Shown here: positions 54,210 to 63,991 of the stretch, piece by piece
Layout of the letters: the number at the start of each line of letters is the position of its first letter
Numbering within the stretch: the stretch's first letter is position 1
From: Hyphomonadaceae bacterium
GTDB lineage: Bacteria > Pseudomonadota > Alphaproteobacteria > Caulobacterales > Hyphomonadaceae
NCBI GenBank assembly: GCA_022760335.1
Contig: JALEGE010000024.1
Location: 21,497 to 85,496, forward strand
Length of the DNA: 64,000 bases
Direction of reading: 5' to 3'
Position numbers and translations under genes: made by a program
Notes under the pieces: model-generated
Told to the model about the DNA's origin: nothing
The model's database searches: none
The model's input: the letters and a program-made list of their open reading frames with translations, nothing else

Positions 54210-56417
54210 CTAAAACTCGACGGTCGCGGAAAGTCCGATCTGTTTTCCCGGAGCATAGGCAACAAACTGGCCACCAAGGATCTCAACCTGGTGCAGCGAG
54301 TAGGCCTCATCCGTCAGGTTTTTACCCCAGAGCTGCAGCACAACATTGTCCTTGGGGCGGTACGAGATGTACGCGTCGACCAGGGTCTGCGGATCCCTCA
54401 CATCGGGTTCCTGATTGTTGTTGTCCTCATAGATCGTACTTGTGTATTTGAGGTCGAGACCGAAATCGAGTTCACCCCATGAATAGGCGTCTGTCGTATA
54501 GACGCCACTGAATGTGGCCGCATGCACGGGCGTCAGCTGCAGTTTGTTTCCGGTCAGGTCCAGAACTACCGGTGTTCCGTCGGCCAGAATTTCCTGCGTC
54601 TCGACATAGTCGGTAAACTTCGCATCCAGGTAAGTGTATAGCAGGTCGAGCCTCAGATTGTTGGTCGCCTGCAGCTGGAACTCGGTTTCGATGCCCTTGA
54701 TTTCAGCATCCGCATTGTCGACGATGACACTGGTTTCGCCAGGCCCGAGAGACGCATCGGAGATGGTGTTGATGGTCTGAAGGCCGGTATAGTCCGCCAG
54801 GAACACAGAGACATTCGCCCGGGCTCGGTTTTGCCAGAAGTCCGATTTGATACCGACCTCGTAGTTGGTCACTTCCTCAGGATCTGTCGGAATGTTGGCA
54901 AGCTCGAAGTCTGGCCGTTCCTGAAATGCACCGGATTTGAAGCCCGTCGCAACGGATCCGAAGACAAAGAGATTTTCGTTCAACCGGTAGTCCGCACCCA
55001 AACGCCAGGTCCAGCGCTTGTCGTCTGTTGTCCCCGGATTGCCGAAAGTGGACCAGGAGATGGTCGGATTGTCCGGATCGCCGACTTCACGGCGAATCTC
55101 GGATTCCTTGCTCTCATCGGTGTAGCGAAGCCCGCCGAAAACGCCGAACTGATCGGAGAATTGATAGCGGACATCGCCAAAAATCCCGAGGCTGTCGGTG
55201 ACATTCTTGGCGATGTAGTTGTTCTCGCTTGTATCAATTAGGAGGGTTTCCGATTCACGCTCGCGATCGACCGTATCCTGAAGCAGGAAAATGCCGCCAA
55301 CCCAGCTGAATGGGCCTTCGGATGTTGAGGCGAGCCGCAGTTCCGCAGACAGCGATTCTGCTTCTTCCTCAGCCAGGACGTGAATGGCGGGAACAGCGAC
55401 GCCATTGGCAGTGTTCACGGCTTCGGTGGCGCCATCGAAGTCATCGAAAGTCGAGTTGTCGAGGGCGCGGTAGGAGACGTATGTGGTGAGGTCAGCCCAA
55501 CCAAGAGCAGATGTATTCAGCTCCAGCTTGGTTCCCCAGGTATCTCGTTTCAGGAAACCGGCATTGTCCGGAGCCGCAACGCGCAGATTGTCGGGCTCTT
55601 CAAAATTGTTGGGCGCCAGATTGAACCGCGCCGGACCTGCCGAGTCGTCTGTCGTGCCATCAATCGAGAACAGCAGGCTGGTATTGTCGTTTACGTCATA
55701 GAGGGCGTGAAAACGTGCGGTCAGGCGCTCGGTGTCATCCAGCGGACCGCCCGTGTTCAGATTGGTACGATAGCCGTCATTCTTCTGTGAGCTGAACGAG
55801 AAGCGCGTGGCAAGATTGTCCGAAACCGGTGTATTCAGAACAAGGCTGACGTCTTTCTGATTGTACTCGGCAACCGTTCCGCGGATCTTCAGCTCGAAGT
55901 CATCGGTGGGCTTTTGAGTAATGTAGTGAATGGCGCCGCCGACAACATTCTTTCCCCAGAGCGTGCCTTGTGGTCCTTTCAGAACCTCGACCCGCTCGAC
56001 ATCGAAGATATCGACCGAGAGCATCGGGCCGCGCCCGATATACACGCCATCCAGGAAGGTCACCGAAGACGGGTCCGCCCCGGCCGCCTGGTTTGAGCTG
56101 CCAATCCCACGCACAGTCAGCCTGGGCGCCGTCTTCGGAAACGAGTCCATCGAGATGCCTGGAGTGCTGTCGATCAACGACTGCGTGTCGAAAATTCTGC
56201 GTCTTTCAATCGCTGCGCTGGAGAATGCAGTCACGGTTACTGGAACATCCTGTAGGGATTGTTCCCGGCGCTGTGCGGTGACTGTAACCGATTCAATTAT
56301 CAGCGCTTCCTCTGCGTCAATTTCTACACTGTCCTGCGCGAATGCTACGCCCGGCATAGCACAGGTGAGTGAAATGAGGCACACTCCACTCATAAGAGAC
56401 CTGTTATCAAAGAACAT
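54210..56417 (-). CDS. TonB-dependent receptor
   Basis: ATG 56417 with GGAGG 7 nt upstream; the track's 56456 start is rejected. About 735 residues with signal peptide (GVAFAQ). Plug: ESVTVTAQRREQSLQDVPVT, RGIGSSNQAAGADPSS and KGPQGTLWGKNVVGGAIHY. The barrel ends GLSATVEF. It is paralogous to the 47463 receptor. It diverges from a carboxylesterase gene, so its ligand may be an ester that the esterase cleaves in the periplasm. Confidence 0.9.
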   Translation of the reverse strand: MFFDNRSLMSGVCLISLTCAMPGVAFAQDSVEIDAEEALIIESVTVTAQRREQSLQDVPVTVTAFSSAAIERRRIFDTQSLIDSTPGISMDSFPKTAPRLTVRGIGSSNQAAGADPSSVTFLDGVYIGRGPMLSVDIFDVERVEVLKGPQGTLWGKNVVGGAIHYITQKPTDDFELKIRGTVAEYNQKDVSLVLNTPVSDNLATRFSFSSQKNDGYRTNLNTGGPLDDTERLTARFHALYDVNDNTSLLFSIDGTTDDSAGPARFNLAPNNFEEPDNLRVAAPDNAGFLKRDTWGTKLELNTSALGWADLTTYVSYRALDNSTFDDFDGATEAVNTANGVAVPAIHVLAEEEAESLSAELRLASTSEGPFSWVGGIFLLQDTVDRERESETLLIDTSENNYIAKNVTDSLGIFGDVRYQFSDQFGVFGGLRYTDESKESEIRREVGDPDNPTISWSTFGNPGTTDDKRWTWRLGADYRLNENLFVFGSVATGFKSGAFQERPDFELANIPTDPEEVTNYEVGIKSDFWQNRARANVSVFLADYTGLQTINTISDASLGPGETSVIVDNADAEIKGIETEFQLQATNNLRLDLLYTYLDAKFTDYVETQEILADGTPVVLDLTGNKLQLTPVHAATFSGVYTTDAYSWGELDFGLDLKYTSTIYEDNNNQEPDVRDPQTLVDAYISYRPKDNVVLQLWGKNLTDEAYSLHQVEILGGQFVAYAPGKQIGLSATVEF

Positions 56418-56657
56418 GTTGCTTCCTCCCGAATATAAGTACTTTTTCATCGACATTGCTTTGTCATCGATGTGTCAAAACAAAGTAGCGGGCACCGAGG
56501 CCATGCCGGTGGAAACTTTTTTACATTCTTTTAGATTTCATTGGCCCCGGAAACGACGGGCGTGATCTAGTTAAGGCAACCCCAGCATAGTGTTGCTTTT
56601 CTGCGACATTTAACTCGACTGGGCAGACACATAATCACGACAAACCGGGAGGCTGCA
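56418..56657. promoter_or_regulatory. Divergent promoter region with TTTGTCA and GAATGTAAAA motifs
   Basis: 240 bp. An inverted pair CTTTGT...ACAAAG encloses TCATCGATGTGTCA near 56459-56485. On the minus strand, GAATGTAAAAAAGTTTCC at about 56511-56528 resembles GAATGTAAAATTGTTACC near 63886. Both may be shared regulatory sites. Confidence 0.45.
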
Positions 56658-58349
56658 TTGGCAAACAATCGCGCGGACAGAGAAGAGAAAGCCTTCAATC
56701 GACGAGGTTTTCTGATCGCAGGTGGATTGGCCTCGACCGGCATGCTGTCAGCAGGATGCACATTGACGGGAGACGCATCCTCACCATCTGAATTACCCGT
56801 TGTCGAGGTCGCCTCAGGCCGGCTGATGGGCGAACGCACACTAGGCGGCGCTTTCGCGTTCAAGGGCGTGCCATATGGCGCAGATACCCGTCAGCGCCGC
56901 TTTCAGCCACCCCTCCCGGTGCCGGAATGGCGCGGGGTTCGGGACGCCACCCGGATGGGGCCCGTGTCCCCACAATCCGGGGCCGGCGTGCTCGGCGTTG
57001 ATATCATTTCCTCATGGCATTCGCCGGATGAGGTGCAGAGCGAAGACTGCCTTCGGGTCAATGTCTGGACGAACGGATTGCGCGACAATGCCCGCCGGCC
57101 CGTCATGGTTTGGCTACATGGCGGCGGTTTTCATTCCGGGTCGGGAAACTCCCCCGGATATGACGGCACCAGACTGGCCGAGCGGCAGGGTGTCGTGGTG
57201 GTTTCTGTCACACACCGGCTGAATGCATTCGGGCACCTGTATCTGAAAGAGATCGGCGGGCCTGAGCTTGCCGACTCGGGCAATGTTGGCGTGCTCGACA
57301 TTGTGCTTTGCCTTCAATGGATCCAAGAGAATATCGAAGCCTTTGGCGGCGATGCTGAGAATGTCACCATATTCGGGGAATCAGGTGGCGGCGGAAAGGT
57401 CGCGGCGCTGATGAGCATGCCCCTGGCGAAGGGATTGTTCCATCGCGCCGTTATCCAGAGCGCGTCGACCGGAATTGGTGGCAGAAGTGCGGAATACGCC
57501 ACGCAGGACGCGCTGGCCTACATCGATGAACTGGGGCTGCGCCCGGACCAACTCGACCTCCTGAAGACGGCTCCGGTCGCGCTGCTTCGTGAAGGGCTGC
57601 TCAAGCTCAAACAGCGTACCTTGAATGGGGAGCAACCCTGGCTGGGCTTCTCCCAGCGCGAATGGCGCCCCGTCATTGATGGCCGCAGCTTCCCGGATTC
57701 GGCATTCTACCCTGAAGCGCCGGCGATATCCGCCGACATTCCGCTGCTGATCGGCACGGCCAAGGACGAAGTGCGCCTGCACCTCGGAAGCCTAAGACCG
57801 CACACATTCGACCTTGAATGGGAAGACCTCGCGCCGACGCTGGAATCCATCATGAGCATGGATCCCACCAGCTATATCGACTTCTATCGCCGTGAGTTCC
57901 CCTCCGCGACAGCAAGCGAGCTTCTCTTCAAGATCTTCACCTATTGGCGCTGGCGGCATTCGGCCATCTGGGTCGCCGAGAAGCGGCTGGAGGCAAACCA
58001 GGGCCCGACTTACATGTACCGCGTGGACTGGGAAACCGCCGTCGATGGCGGCAAGTGGCGTGCACTTCACATGATCGACATTCCGTTCGTTTTCGACAAT
58101 GTCGCCCTGTCGAGCTCGATCCTCGGCGACACGCCCAATGCCCAGGCGATGGCGGATGAGATGAGTGCGCGCTGGGCGACATTTGCCCGAACGGGCAATC
58201 CCAATCCAACCGGAGCGGTAGAGTGGCCAGAATACGATCTTGAGAACCGGGCGACCATGCGGTTCCACAATGAGATCGAGGTCTTGCAGGATCCTGAGCA
58301 ACTCGAGCGGGAGTTCTTTGTCGGCACGCTTCCCCGTATGTCCTTGTAG
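56658..58349 (+). CDS. Tat-exported carboxylesterase, type B
   Basis: 563 residues from a TTG start 5 nt after GGGAGG. The N-terminus has a twin-arginine signal (NRRGFLIAGGLAST) and lipobox LSAGC, so the folded enzyme is probably exported and lipid-anchored. Alpha/beta hydrolase features: oxyanion HGGGFHSGS, nucleophile Ser in IFGESGGGGKVAAL, and catalytic His in KWRALHMIDIPFVF. It should hydrolyse an ester taken up by the divergent TonB receptor. Confidence 0.9.
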   Translation: MANNRADREEKAFNRRGFLIAGGLASTGMLSAGCTLTGDASSPSELPVVEVASGRLMGERTLGGAFAFKGVPYGADTRQRRFQPPLPVPEWRGVRDATRMGPVSPQSGAGVLGVDIISSWHSPDEVQSEDCLRVNVWTNGLRDNARRPVMVWLHGGGFHSGSGNSPGYDGTRLAERQGVVVVSVTHRLNAFGHLYLKEIGGPELADSGNVGVLDIVLCLQWIQENIEAFGGDAENVTIFGESGGGGKVAALMSMPLAKGLFHRAVIQSASTGIGGRSAEYATQDALAYIDELGLRPDQLDLLKTAPVALLREGLLKLKQRTLNGEQPWLGFSQREWRPVIDGRSFPDSAFYPEAPAISADIPLLIGTAKDEVRLHLGSLRPHTFDLEWEDLAPTLESIMSMDPTSYIDFYRREFPSATASELLFKIFTYWRWRHSAIWVAEKRLEANQGPTYMYRVDWETAVDGGKWRALHMIDIPFVFDNVALSSSILGDTPNAQAMADEMSARWATFARTGNPNPTGAVEWPEYDLENRATMRFHNEIEVLQDPEQLEREFFVGTLPRMSL

Positions 58350-58415
58350 CGGGGAGTGGCCGGGCGGGGCTTGCCCTCCAATACCCTCAGTGCGGCATCC
58401 AGGGTTGCCCCAAGC

Positions 58416-58452
58416 AAAACCCCCGAGGCGCTTGAGCGTCTCGGGGGTTTTC
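58416..58452. terminator. Bidirectional Rho-independent terminator
   Basis: AAAACCCCCGAG-GCGC-ttga-GCG-t-CTCGGGGGTTTT forms a long GC-rich stem with A and T tracts on the two sides, between convergent genes. It serves both the esterase and the MFS gene at 58479. Confidence 0.92.
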
Positions 58453-58478
58453 GCGTCCGATCCTGGAAATGAATTCCC

Positions 58479-59936
58479 CTATTCCAGAACTTCTTCAGGG
58501 TCGGTCTTCAGGCGCCGCTGCCGGATGGTCTCGATGGTCTGAGCGTGCTTGTCCCGGGTGATCTGATACTTCGAAAAGAAGTACAGCGTGAGCAGGATAA
58601 ATATGGAGGTGCCCGGAGCATAGATGACGCCGAGCTGCCAGACGATCTCCGGATCCACGGACCCATAGGCTGCCTGTTCAGGGAAGCTGATCACGTCGAG
58701 AAGAACCCCGCCCAGCATAATGCCGGTTGCGCTTGCTGCCTTGCCGGCAAATGACCTGGCGGCGAAGAGCGAGCCTTCTCTCCGCTTGTCGGTGATTTCC
58801 TCATACTCATCAGCGATGTCGCCATACATGGAGTTCAGCGTGGAAATAACGATAAGGCTGATCACCCCAACAAAGAAGAAGTTGATCGCCACGAAGACGG
58901 GAATGAAAGGCGAGCCATTTTCCGGAAAAATACCGGGAAGGAAGAGCCGCCCACAGACGAAGATGTTGATGTTGACCATGGCCAAGACCATGATTCCGAA
59001 CAGCAGGTACTTCTTGTCCACGATGGATGTCAGAACACGCACCAGCGGGAAAGCCACAAATGCCCCCGCAAGACTGGCAAGCGACATCTTGCTGAGCGTT
59101 TCCGTAGGCAGTCCCCAGAAGTGCACCGCAGCAAAGGTTCCGATGCTTCGCTCGATATTGACGATGAGCACATAGAAGAAAAGACCAATGAAGATCGCCC
59201 GGAAAGACGGGCTGAGGAACAGGCTCTTGATCTCAATGAAAAAACCCATGAGACCGGCCGCGCCTGGCGTGTTGCTCTTTCTCAGATAGGGAATCTCGCT
59301 CCAGGTTCCGACCACGCAGACCACCATTGCGACAACCATGCTGAGCCCACAGAAGATTCCCAGATAGAAATAGCCTTCCTGGTTCAGGATGCCTGGATCG
59401 AATCTCTCCGTGGTTGGAAAGAACAACTCGTAGGCCAGATAAGTAATGAAGGCGCCGGATGCGATGCGGAACCAGGTGCTGATCGTGAATAGTGTCGTGC
59501 GCTGGTCATAGTCATGCGCCATTTCGGCGCCGAGGGCGAGATGGGGGATGTCGTAAAAGGTCATCGCGATCCGGGCCATCACGGCGGTGGTCACCAGCCA
59601 GACGAACAGGTGACCCTGTGAGAGGCCGCTGGGCGGGTTGAAGAGCAGAAAGAAGCTTATGCCCAGGGGGATAGCTGATGCCGCGATGAGGGGGTGCCGG
59701 CGCCCCCACTTGGATTTCATCCTGTCAGAGAACTGACCAATGATCGGGTCCGAAACGGCATCTGCCAGGACCGATATGGCGAGGGCGAGCCCCGCAAGCG
59801 AACCTGATAGTCCGAGGACCTGCTGATAGAAAAAGAGAAGAAACGTTCCGTAGGCGGTGCTTTTGACGCCTTCGGCGACATTACCAGCCCCAAACGCAAC
59901 CATAGTCGGAATGCTGAGGCGCCTGTCCTGAGACAT
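58479..59936 (-). CDS. MFS transporter, GPH type
   Basis: 485 residues, 12 membrane helices. GPH signature: ISVLADAVSDPIIGQFSDRMKSKWGRRHP (quoted in part) and LGAEMAHDYDQRTTLF. Probably imports the product released by the esterase or a related compound. AGGAAAA precedes the ATG. It is 313 bp downstream of another MFS gene on the same strand. Confidence 0.85.
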   Translation of the reverse strand: MSQDRRLSIPTMVAFGAGNVAEGVKSTAYGTFLLFFYQQVLGLSGSLAGLALAISVLADAVSDPIIGQFSDRMKSKWGRRHPLIAASAIPLGISFFLLFNPPSGLSQGHLFVWLVTTAVMARIAMTFYDIPHLALGAEMAHDYDQRTTLFTISTWFRIASGAFITYLAYELFFPTTERFDPGILNQEGYFYLGIFCGLSMVVAMVVCVVGTWSEIPYLRKSNTPGAAGLMGFFIEIKSLFLSPSFRAIFIGLFFYVLIVNIERSIGTFAAVHFWGLPTETLSKMSLASLAGAFVAFPLVRVLTSIVDKKYLLFGIMVLAMVNINIFVCGRLFLPGIFPENGSPFIPVFVAINFFFVGVISLIVISTLNSMYGDIADEYEEITDKRREGSLFAARSFAGKAASATGIMLGGVLLDVISFPEQAAYGSVDPEIVWQLGVIYAPGTSIFILLTLYFFSKYQITRDKHAQTIETIRQRRLKTDPEEVLE

Positions 59937-60248
59937 TCTGGATTTTCCTAATGAGTAGAAACGGTCGAACCGAAAGAGGCCGGGACGAAGCGGTTGGCAT
60001 CTCCGGCAACAGTTGCATTGACGACGTTCTCGCCAGTATGGCTCCCATTCGAGCGCAATGGATAAAGGAATTGCACGACCTGTCCTCCCGGATGGCCCCC
60101 GCTTTCGGGAGCTTCGTATTCATTATTCTGTCAATCTAGCGGTCATGGAGGCGGTCGCCATGGAACAATATTTACATTTGTCAGAATTTATCTGTGCGGC
60201 GCGCGTGTGGCGCCGGGCGATAGCTGAGCTGACCTCTGACTGGCGGTG
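59937..60248. promoter_or_regulatory. Intergenic region with a TGACAAAT half-site
   Basis: 312 bp with no supported gene. Near 60161-60182 the minus strand reads TGACAAATGTAAATATTG, combining the half-site TGACAAAT of the palindrome at 61982 with an ATGTAAA motif. It probably holds the promoter of the 58479 transporter. Confidence 0.4.
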
Positions 60249-61598
60249 TCAGTGTGCACCCTTGATTTCGCCTTCACTGGCCTCGATGTCCAGCACCACT
60301 GCCCTGAGCGGCTTGAGCGCCATACGCAAGAGGAACAGCGCGGTCGGGAATGCCACGGTGATGACCATGGCGAGCGAGTAGCCGACCTTTCCTTCATCGC
60401 GGAACAACAGGTCGGTCAGCATACCGATGATCGTCGGTCCAAATCCGCCGACGATAATCAGGCAGAAGGAGACACACGCCATCATTTGCCCACGCAGTCG
60501 CACGGGCGTCACGACCTGAATGACGGTCGCCACATATGCGGTAATGGGAACCGCCACGATCTGGATCAGGGCGTAGCACAACACGAACAGCCAGGTGTTG
60601 GGAATAAAGAACAGGGCAATGCCTATCGGAGTCGTGATGGCGAGAAGCCAGGTGTAGAACCGGATATGGATGTCCTTGACGCCTTTGCCGAACAGCCAGT
60701 CCATCGCGATCCCCTTGAAGATCAGGGTGGCCGCCGTGATCAGACCGATGGCGCCCAGGATCGGACCGAATTCGGCGCGCGACCAGCCAAACTCGCGCAC
60801 GAGATAGGTCGGTACCCAGCCGGCCATGCAATTTGCCGAAAACGCGATCAGGGTGAACCCTCCCAGCATGGGGAGCAAAAGCCGCGCCTGCTTGCGAATG
60901 AAGAGGACAAGGTGGGCCGGGCTCACATCGCTTTTGGTCTGGGGCGGGCGCACAGGTTCCCTAAAGGTGAAGACGAGCAGTGCAAAGAACACCGCCGGGA
61001 CACCGCAGAACATGATGACGATGCGCCAGGAAGAGAAGTCTCCCATGAAGGGGAGAACGGCAATGACGGCTGCCGAGATCGCGAGACCTGCCCCACCAAT
61101 CACATAAGCGCTGGCGGTGCCGATCTTCACCCCGATATGGTAGATGGAGATCGCGGTTGCGAGCTGCTCTCTGGGGAACTTGTCGGCCAACAGCGAATTG
61201 GCCGATGGCGATACCGACGCTTCGCCGATCCCCACGAGTACACGCGCCAGGAACAGCGTGGCAAAGCCGCCTGCAAATCCGGTAAAGACGGTGGCGGTTG
61301 AAAACACGATGATGCCCAGGAAGATGATCCAGCGGCGCGGAAAAATATCGGATGCCCAGCCAATCGGAACGCCGAAAAAGGCATAAAACAGCGAAAAGGC
61401 CGGCCCCAGTATGAGGCCCATTTGTATGTCCGAAAGGGCCAGCTCGGCCTTAATGTCAGGCACCAGCATGGACAGGATATAGCGGTCGAGCAGACAGAAA
61501 AAGTAGACGCAGAACAGAACTGCAAGGGTCCACCAGCTATCGGGTGTTACTTTTGTGGGGACATGTACCCGACGTTCCGAATCTTCAATTGTGACCAA
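60249..61598 (-). CDS. MFS transporter, spinster/ACS-like
   Basis: 449 residues from a TTG start with GGAGGAAAA 8 nt upstream. It opens with a conserved FLLDRYILSMLVPDIKAEL-type helix 1 (FCLLDRYILSMLVPDI), motif A-like GWASDIFPRRW, and LVGIGEASVSPSANSLLAD, typical of the spinster-like and anion-symporter groups. The substrate is unknown. Divergent from an amidohydrolase gene. Confidence 0.85.
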   Translation of the reverse strand: MVTIEDSERRVHVPTKVTPDSWWTLAVLFCVYFFCLLDRYILSMLVPDIKAELALSDIQMGLILGPAFSLFYAFFGVPIGWASDIFPRRWIIFLGIIVFSTATVFTGFAGGFATLFLARVLVGIGEASVSPSANSLLADKFPREQLATAISIYHIGVKIGTASAYVIGGAGLAISAAVIAVLPFMGDFSSWRIVIMFCGVPAVFFALLVFTFREPVRPPQTKSDVSPAHLVLFIRKQARLLLPMLGGFTLIAFSANCMAGWVPTYLVREFGWSRAEFGPILGAIGLITAATLIFKGIAMDWLFGKGVKDIHIRFYTWLLAITTPIGIALFFIPNTWLFVLCYALIQIVAVPITAYVATVIQVVTPVRLRGQMMACVSFCLIIVGGFGPTIIGMLTDLLFRDEGKVGYSLAMVITVAFPTALFLLRMALKPLRAVVLDIEASEGEIKGAH

Positions 61599-62138
61599 CG
61601 GTTTTCCTCCCGATGTGCCTCAATTGGCTGGATGCTTACCAGCGTAACGGACCCAGGGGAGGCACAGCCCCGGATATCAGGCCAATCCTGTGACCGAATC
61701 TGCACCATTGCTGGGTCGATCTGAGGTATTTGGGTGTTGTGAAACGATGCGGGCTTGGTCTACGCGGTGCGCAGGTGCTGCATACCGAAGTGTCTTGCAT
61801 CCGACCCCGGGTATTGAAACTCATTTGGTTGGTATGCGCACTAAACTTACACGTCCTGCGTTGGCACGTCCTCCGCTTGGGCTCGGCGTCCCTGCTTCTT
61901 GTGATACGCAAGTGGTCGATGCACTTGCGAGGAGTGAATGTTTATCACGCTGGCCAATGCTCGCTGGAGAAAGTGCTAGAATGACAAATATTTGTCACTT
62001 GCCCGCGCGGGTGCTGGCTATCCTGATCCAACGCCATCACCTTCTTCAGTTGGAAAACTGAGCGTTACCAAACAGGGGCGACGCTCGGTCAAGACCAGCG
62101 GCAATCAACGGCGATACTGTGTGGTTTGTGAGGTCCAT
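61599..62138. promoter_or_regulatory. Divergent intergenic region with a perfect 16-bp palindrome
   Basis: 540 bp with only unconvincing ORFs. TGACAAATATTTGTCA at 61982-61997 is a perfect palindrome of the size used by dimeric regulators, including the Crp/Fnr family encoded 1.1 kb away. It is 140 bp before the chosen amidohydrolase start. Confidence 0.5.
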
Positions 62139-63074
62139 GTGTCCAAAACTGAACAAATACCTGGCCCTTTGTCCGCGAGCAAAAAATCGGGGGTTGCAGA
62201 TGTGCGCGGGATAAGACTCAGCGTGCCGCATTCAAGTGGGCAAAAGCCACCGCAAACCGCCGCGCCGGTTGGGGCTGTCGACTGTCATCACCACATTTTT
62301 GACTCACGGTTTCACCGCCCGAAACAGGTTCGCGTGCCTGAGGCGGCCCTGGATGACTACCGTCTGTTCAAGAAGCGCCTGGGCGTCTCGCGTTCTGTGT
62401 TCGTGGCATCGTCGAATTATGGAAACGACCCAGCCTGTCTACTCCATACCCTGGAGAGAGAAGGAACGGACAAGATGCGCGGTGTTGCCATCGTGTATCC
62501 AGAGGTTACCGATTCCGAGCTGGATGAAATGCACGCGCTGGGAGTGCGCGGGATGCGCGTTTACTTTGGCAAGGGGCGGATCCCGACCGCGGAAGAATTC
62601 CAGACACTCAGCCAGCGCGCAGCCGACCGGAACTGGTCAATCAATATTGTCGGCAAGCGGAATGATCAAGTCCTGTTGGGCTGGGAGAAATCCTTCAGAG
62701 ATGCCGCGTGCCCGGTCATTATCGACCATTTTGGCTGGTCTCCCCAACCGGATGGACCGTCAAGTGCCACCGCGCAGATGATCTTGCGTCTGCTGGATAC
62801 CGGACGCCACTATATAAAACTGTCCGGTGTCTACTTATCCTCTGTTGCCGGCCCACCGAACTATGAAGACCTCAAAGAGCTTGCGTCGGCCTTCTGGAGA
62901 CACGCGCCTGACCGCACAATCTGGGGGTCTGACTGGCCTCACCCCATCGCGATGAAGGACGGGATCGTTCCTGACGGGGCCAATCTGTTCGACCTCCTGG
63001 CGCACTGGGTGCCTGATCGTGAGGCGAGGCGCAAAATTCTGGTGGACAATCCCGAGCGGCTATACTGGAGCTGA
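62139..63074 (+). CDS. Amidohydrolase-2 family hydrolase (COG3618, LigI/lactonase-like)
   Basis: 311 residues from the GTG at 62139, which follows TGTGAGG by 5-6 nt; the track's TTG at 61992 is unsupported. Motifs: AVDCHHHIFDS, VIIDHFGWSPQPDG, KLSGVYLSS and IWGSDWPHP. Relatives are 2-pyrone-4,6-dicarboxylate hydrolase and sugar lactonases. Likely opens a lactone or similar ring in the catabolic pathway. Convergent with the Crp/Fnr gene. Confidence 0.82.
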   Translation: MSKTEQIPGPLSASKKSGVADVRGIRLSVPHSSGQKPPQTAAPVGAVDCHHHIFDSRFHRPKQVRVPEAALDDYRLFKKRLGVSRSVFVASSNYGNDPACLLHTLEREGTDKMRGVAIVYPEVTDSELDEMHALGVRGMRVYFGKGRIPTAEEFQTLSQRAADRNWSINIVGKRNDQVLLGWEKSFRDAACPVIIDHFGWSPQPDGPSSATAQMILRLLDTGRHYIKLSGVYLSSVAGPPNYEDLKELASAFWRHAPDRTIWGSDWPHPIAMKDGIVPDGANLFDLLAHWVPDREARRKILVDNPERLYWS

Positions 63075-63106
63075 GCGGGCGCATCCGGGCCGCAATCAGC
63101 AATTCA

Positions 63107-63808
63107 TCACGAGTAATGCAGCTGACGTTCATTAGCATTGGCAAGACTGGCCAGGATGCTCATTTCACGTACAGCCCAGTTTCCCGGCAACTTAACGATG
63201 AGATTTCGCTTCTTGAGTTGCGAGATTTCCTTCTGGATCGTCTGCCGGGTGAGCCCAAGATAAGTAGACATCTCTGAAATCGTGATCGGGACGTCGATTT
63301 CTTTGTACTGGTCGATCTGTGGCGTCTGACTGATCTGGGCCAGATTGTGCAGCACCATGGCAACACGCTGGCCAACCGTAGTCTGGTTCTGAGTCTCGCG
63401 GTAGGAAATGAGCGAGCTCTGTGCCGAGGCAAACTTCCGGCAAAGCGCCTCCGGAATGGAGGGGAAGCGATTGTAAAGCTCGTCGAAATCGGCCTTTTTC
63501 AGAACGCCTATACGCGTGAGACCGGCGGCGATTGTCGTGTGATTGTGAGGTCTGCAGGCAATTACCGGCGATTCACAGAAGCAATTGCCGGGCATGTAGA
63601 CGGCCAACAGGGAGCGTTCGCCGTCCGCGTGATCGGCCAGAAGTTTCACATATCCGCTTTGCACCTGATAGATGCCCTCGCACGGATGCCCTGTCTCACC
63701 GATAACTTCACCCGAGTTTACATCGCGATACTGAAACCGCGCTTCGATTGCGCTGCGTGCATCGCGCGGCAACTCTGAGATCCAGTCGGCACGTCGTGCA
63801 ATACGCAT
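63107..63808 (-). CDS. Crp/Fnr-family transcriptional regulator
   Basis: 233 residues. Cyclic-nucleotide-binding-like domain (about 20-130) with GIYQVQSGYVKLL and VYMPGNCFCESPV; C-terminal HTH with ITISEMSTYLGLTRQTIQKEI. There is no N-terminal Fnr-type four-cysteine cluster, so it is not an O2-sensing FNR. It probably regulates the adjacent amidohydrolase/MFS genes and the next gene; sites such as TGACAAATATTTGTCA are candidates. Confidence 0.88.
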   Translation of the reverse strand: MRIARRADWISELPRDARSAIEARFQYRDVNSGEVIGETGHPCEGIYQVQSGYVKLLADHADGERSLLAVYMPGNCFCESPVIACRPHNHTTIAAGLTRIGVLKKADFDELYNRFPSIPEALCRKFASAQSSLISYRETQNQTTVGQRVAMVLHNLAQISQTPQIDQYKEIDVPITISEMSTYLGLTRQTIQKEISQLKKRNLIVKLPGNWAVREMSILASLANANERQLHYS

Positions 63809-63991
63809 ATCAAGTTTCCTCTCCAGATTTTCTATTATGGATACTATGCGGCGCGTCGGTGTGCATGGCAGCTTTTTTCAAGCGAATGTAAAATTGTTAC
63901 CATCACAAACCGTCCCTTTCCTTCTTATTCTTTTGGATCGCCGGAATATCGACAGGCACAAAAAACGACTTCTAGCGCGGGAGGAAGGCTA
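63809..63991. promoter_or_regulatory. Divergent promoter region before the window end
   Basis: 183 bp between the regulator and the next gene. GAATGTAAAATTGTTACC at about 63886-63903 resembles a motif upstream of the 54210 TonB receptor, and GGGAGGAAGG precedes the next ATG. Confidence 0.45.

Noticed and set aside
60246-61301. 351-aa plus-strand ORF
   Set aside because: Antisense to an MFS transporter; low-complexity charged translation.
61690-62061. 123-aa plus-strand ORF and overlapping ORFs upstream of the amidohydrolase
   Set aside because: No ribosome-binding site, domain or consistent codon use; several frames are open at once.
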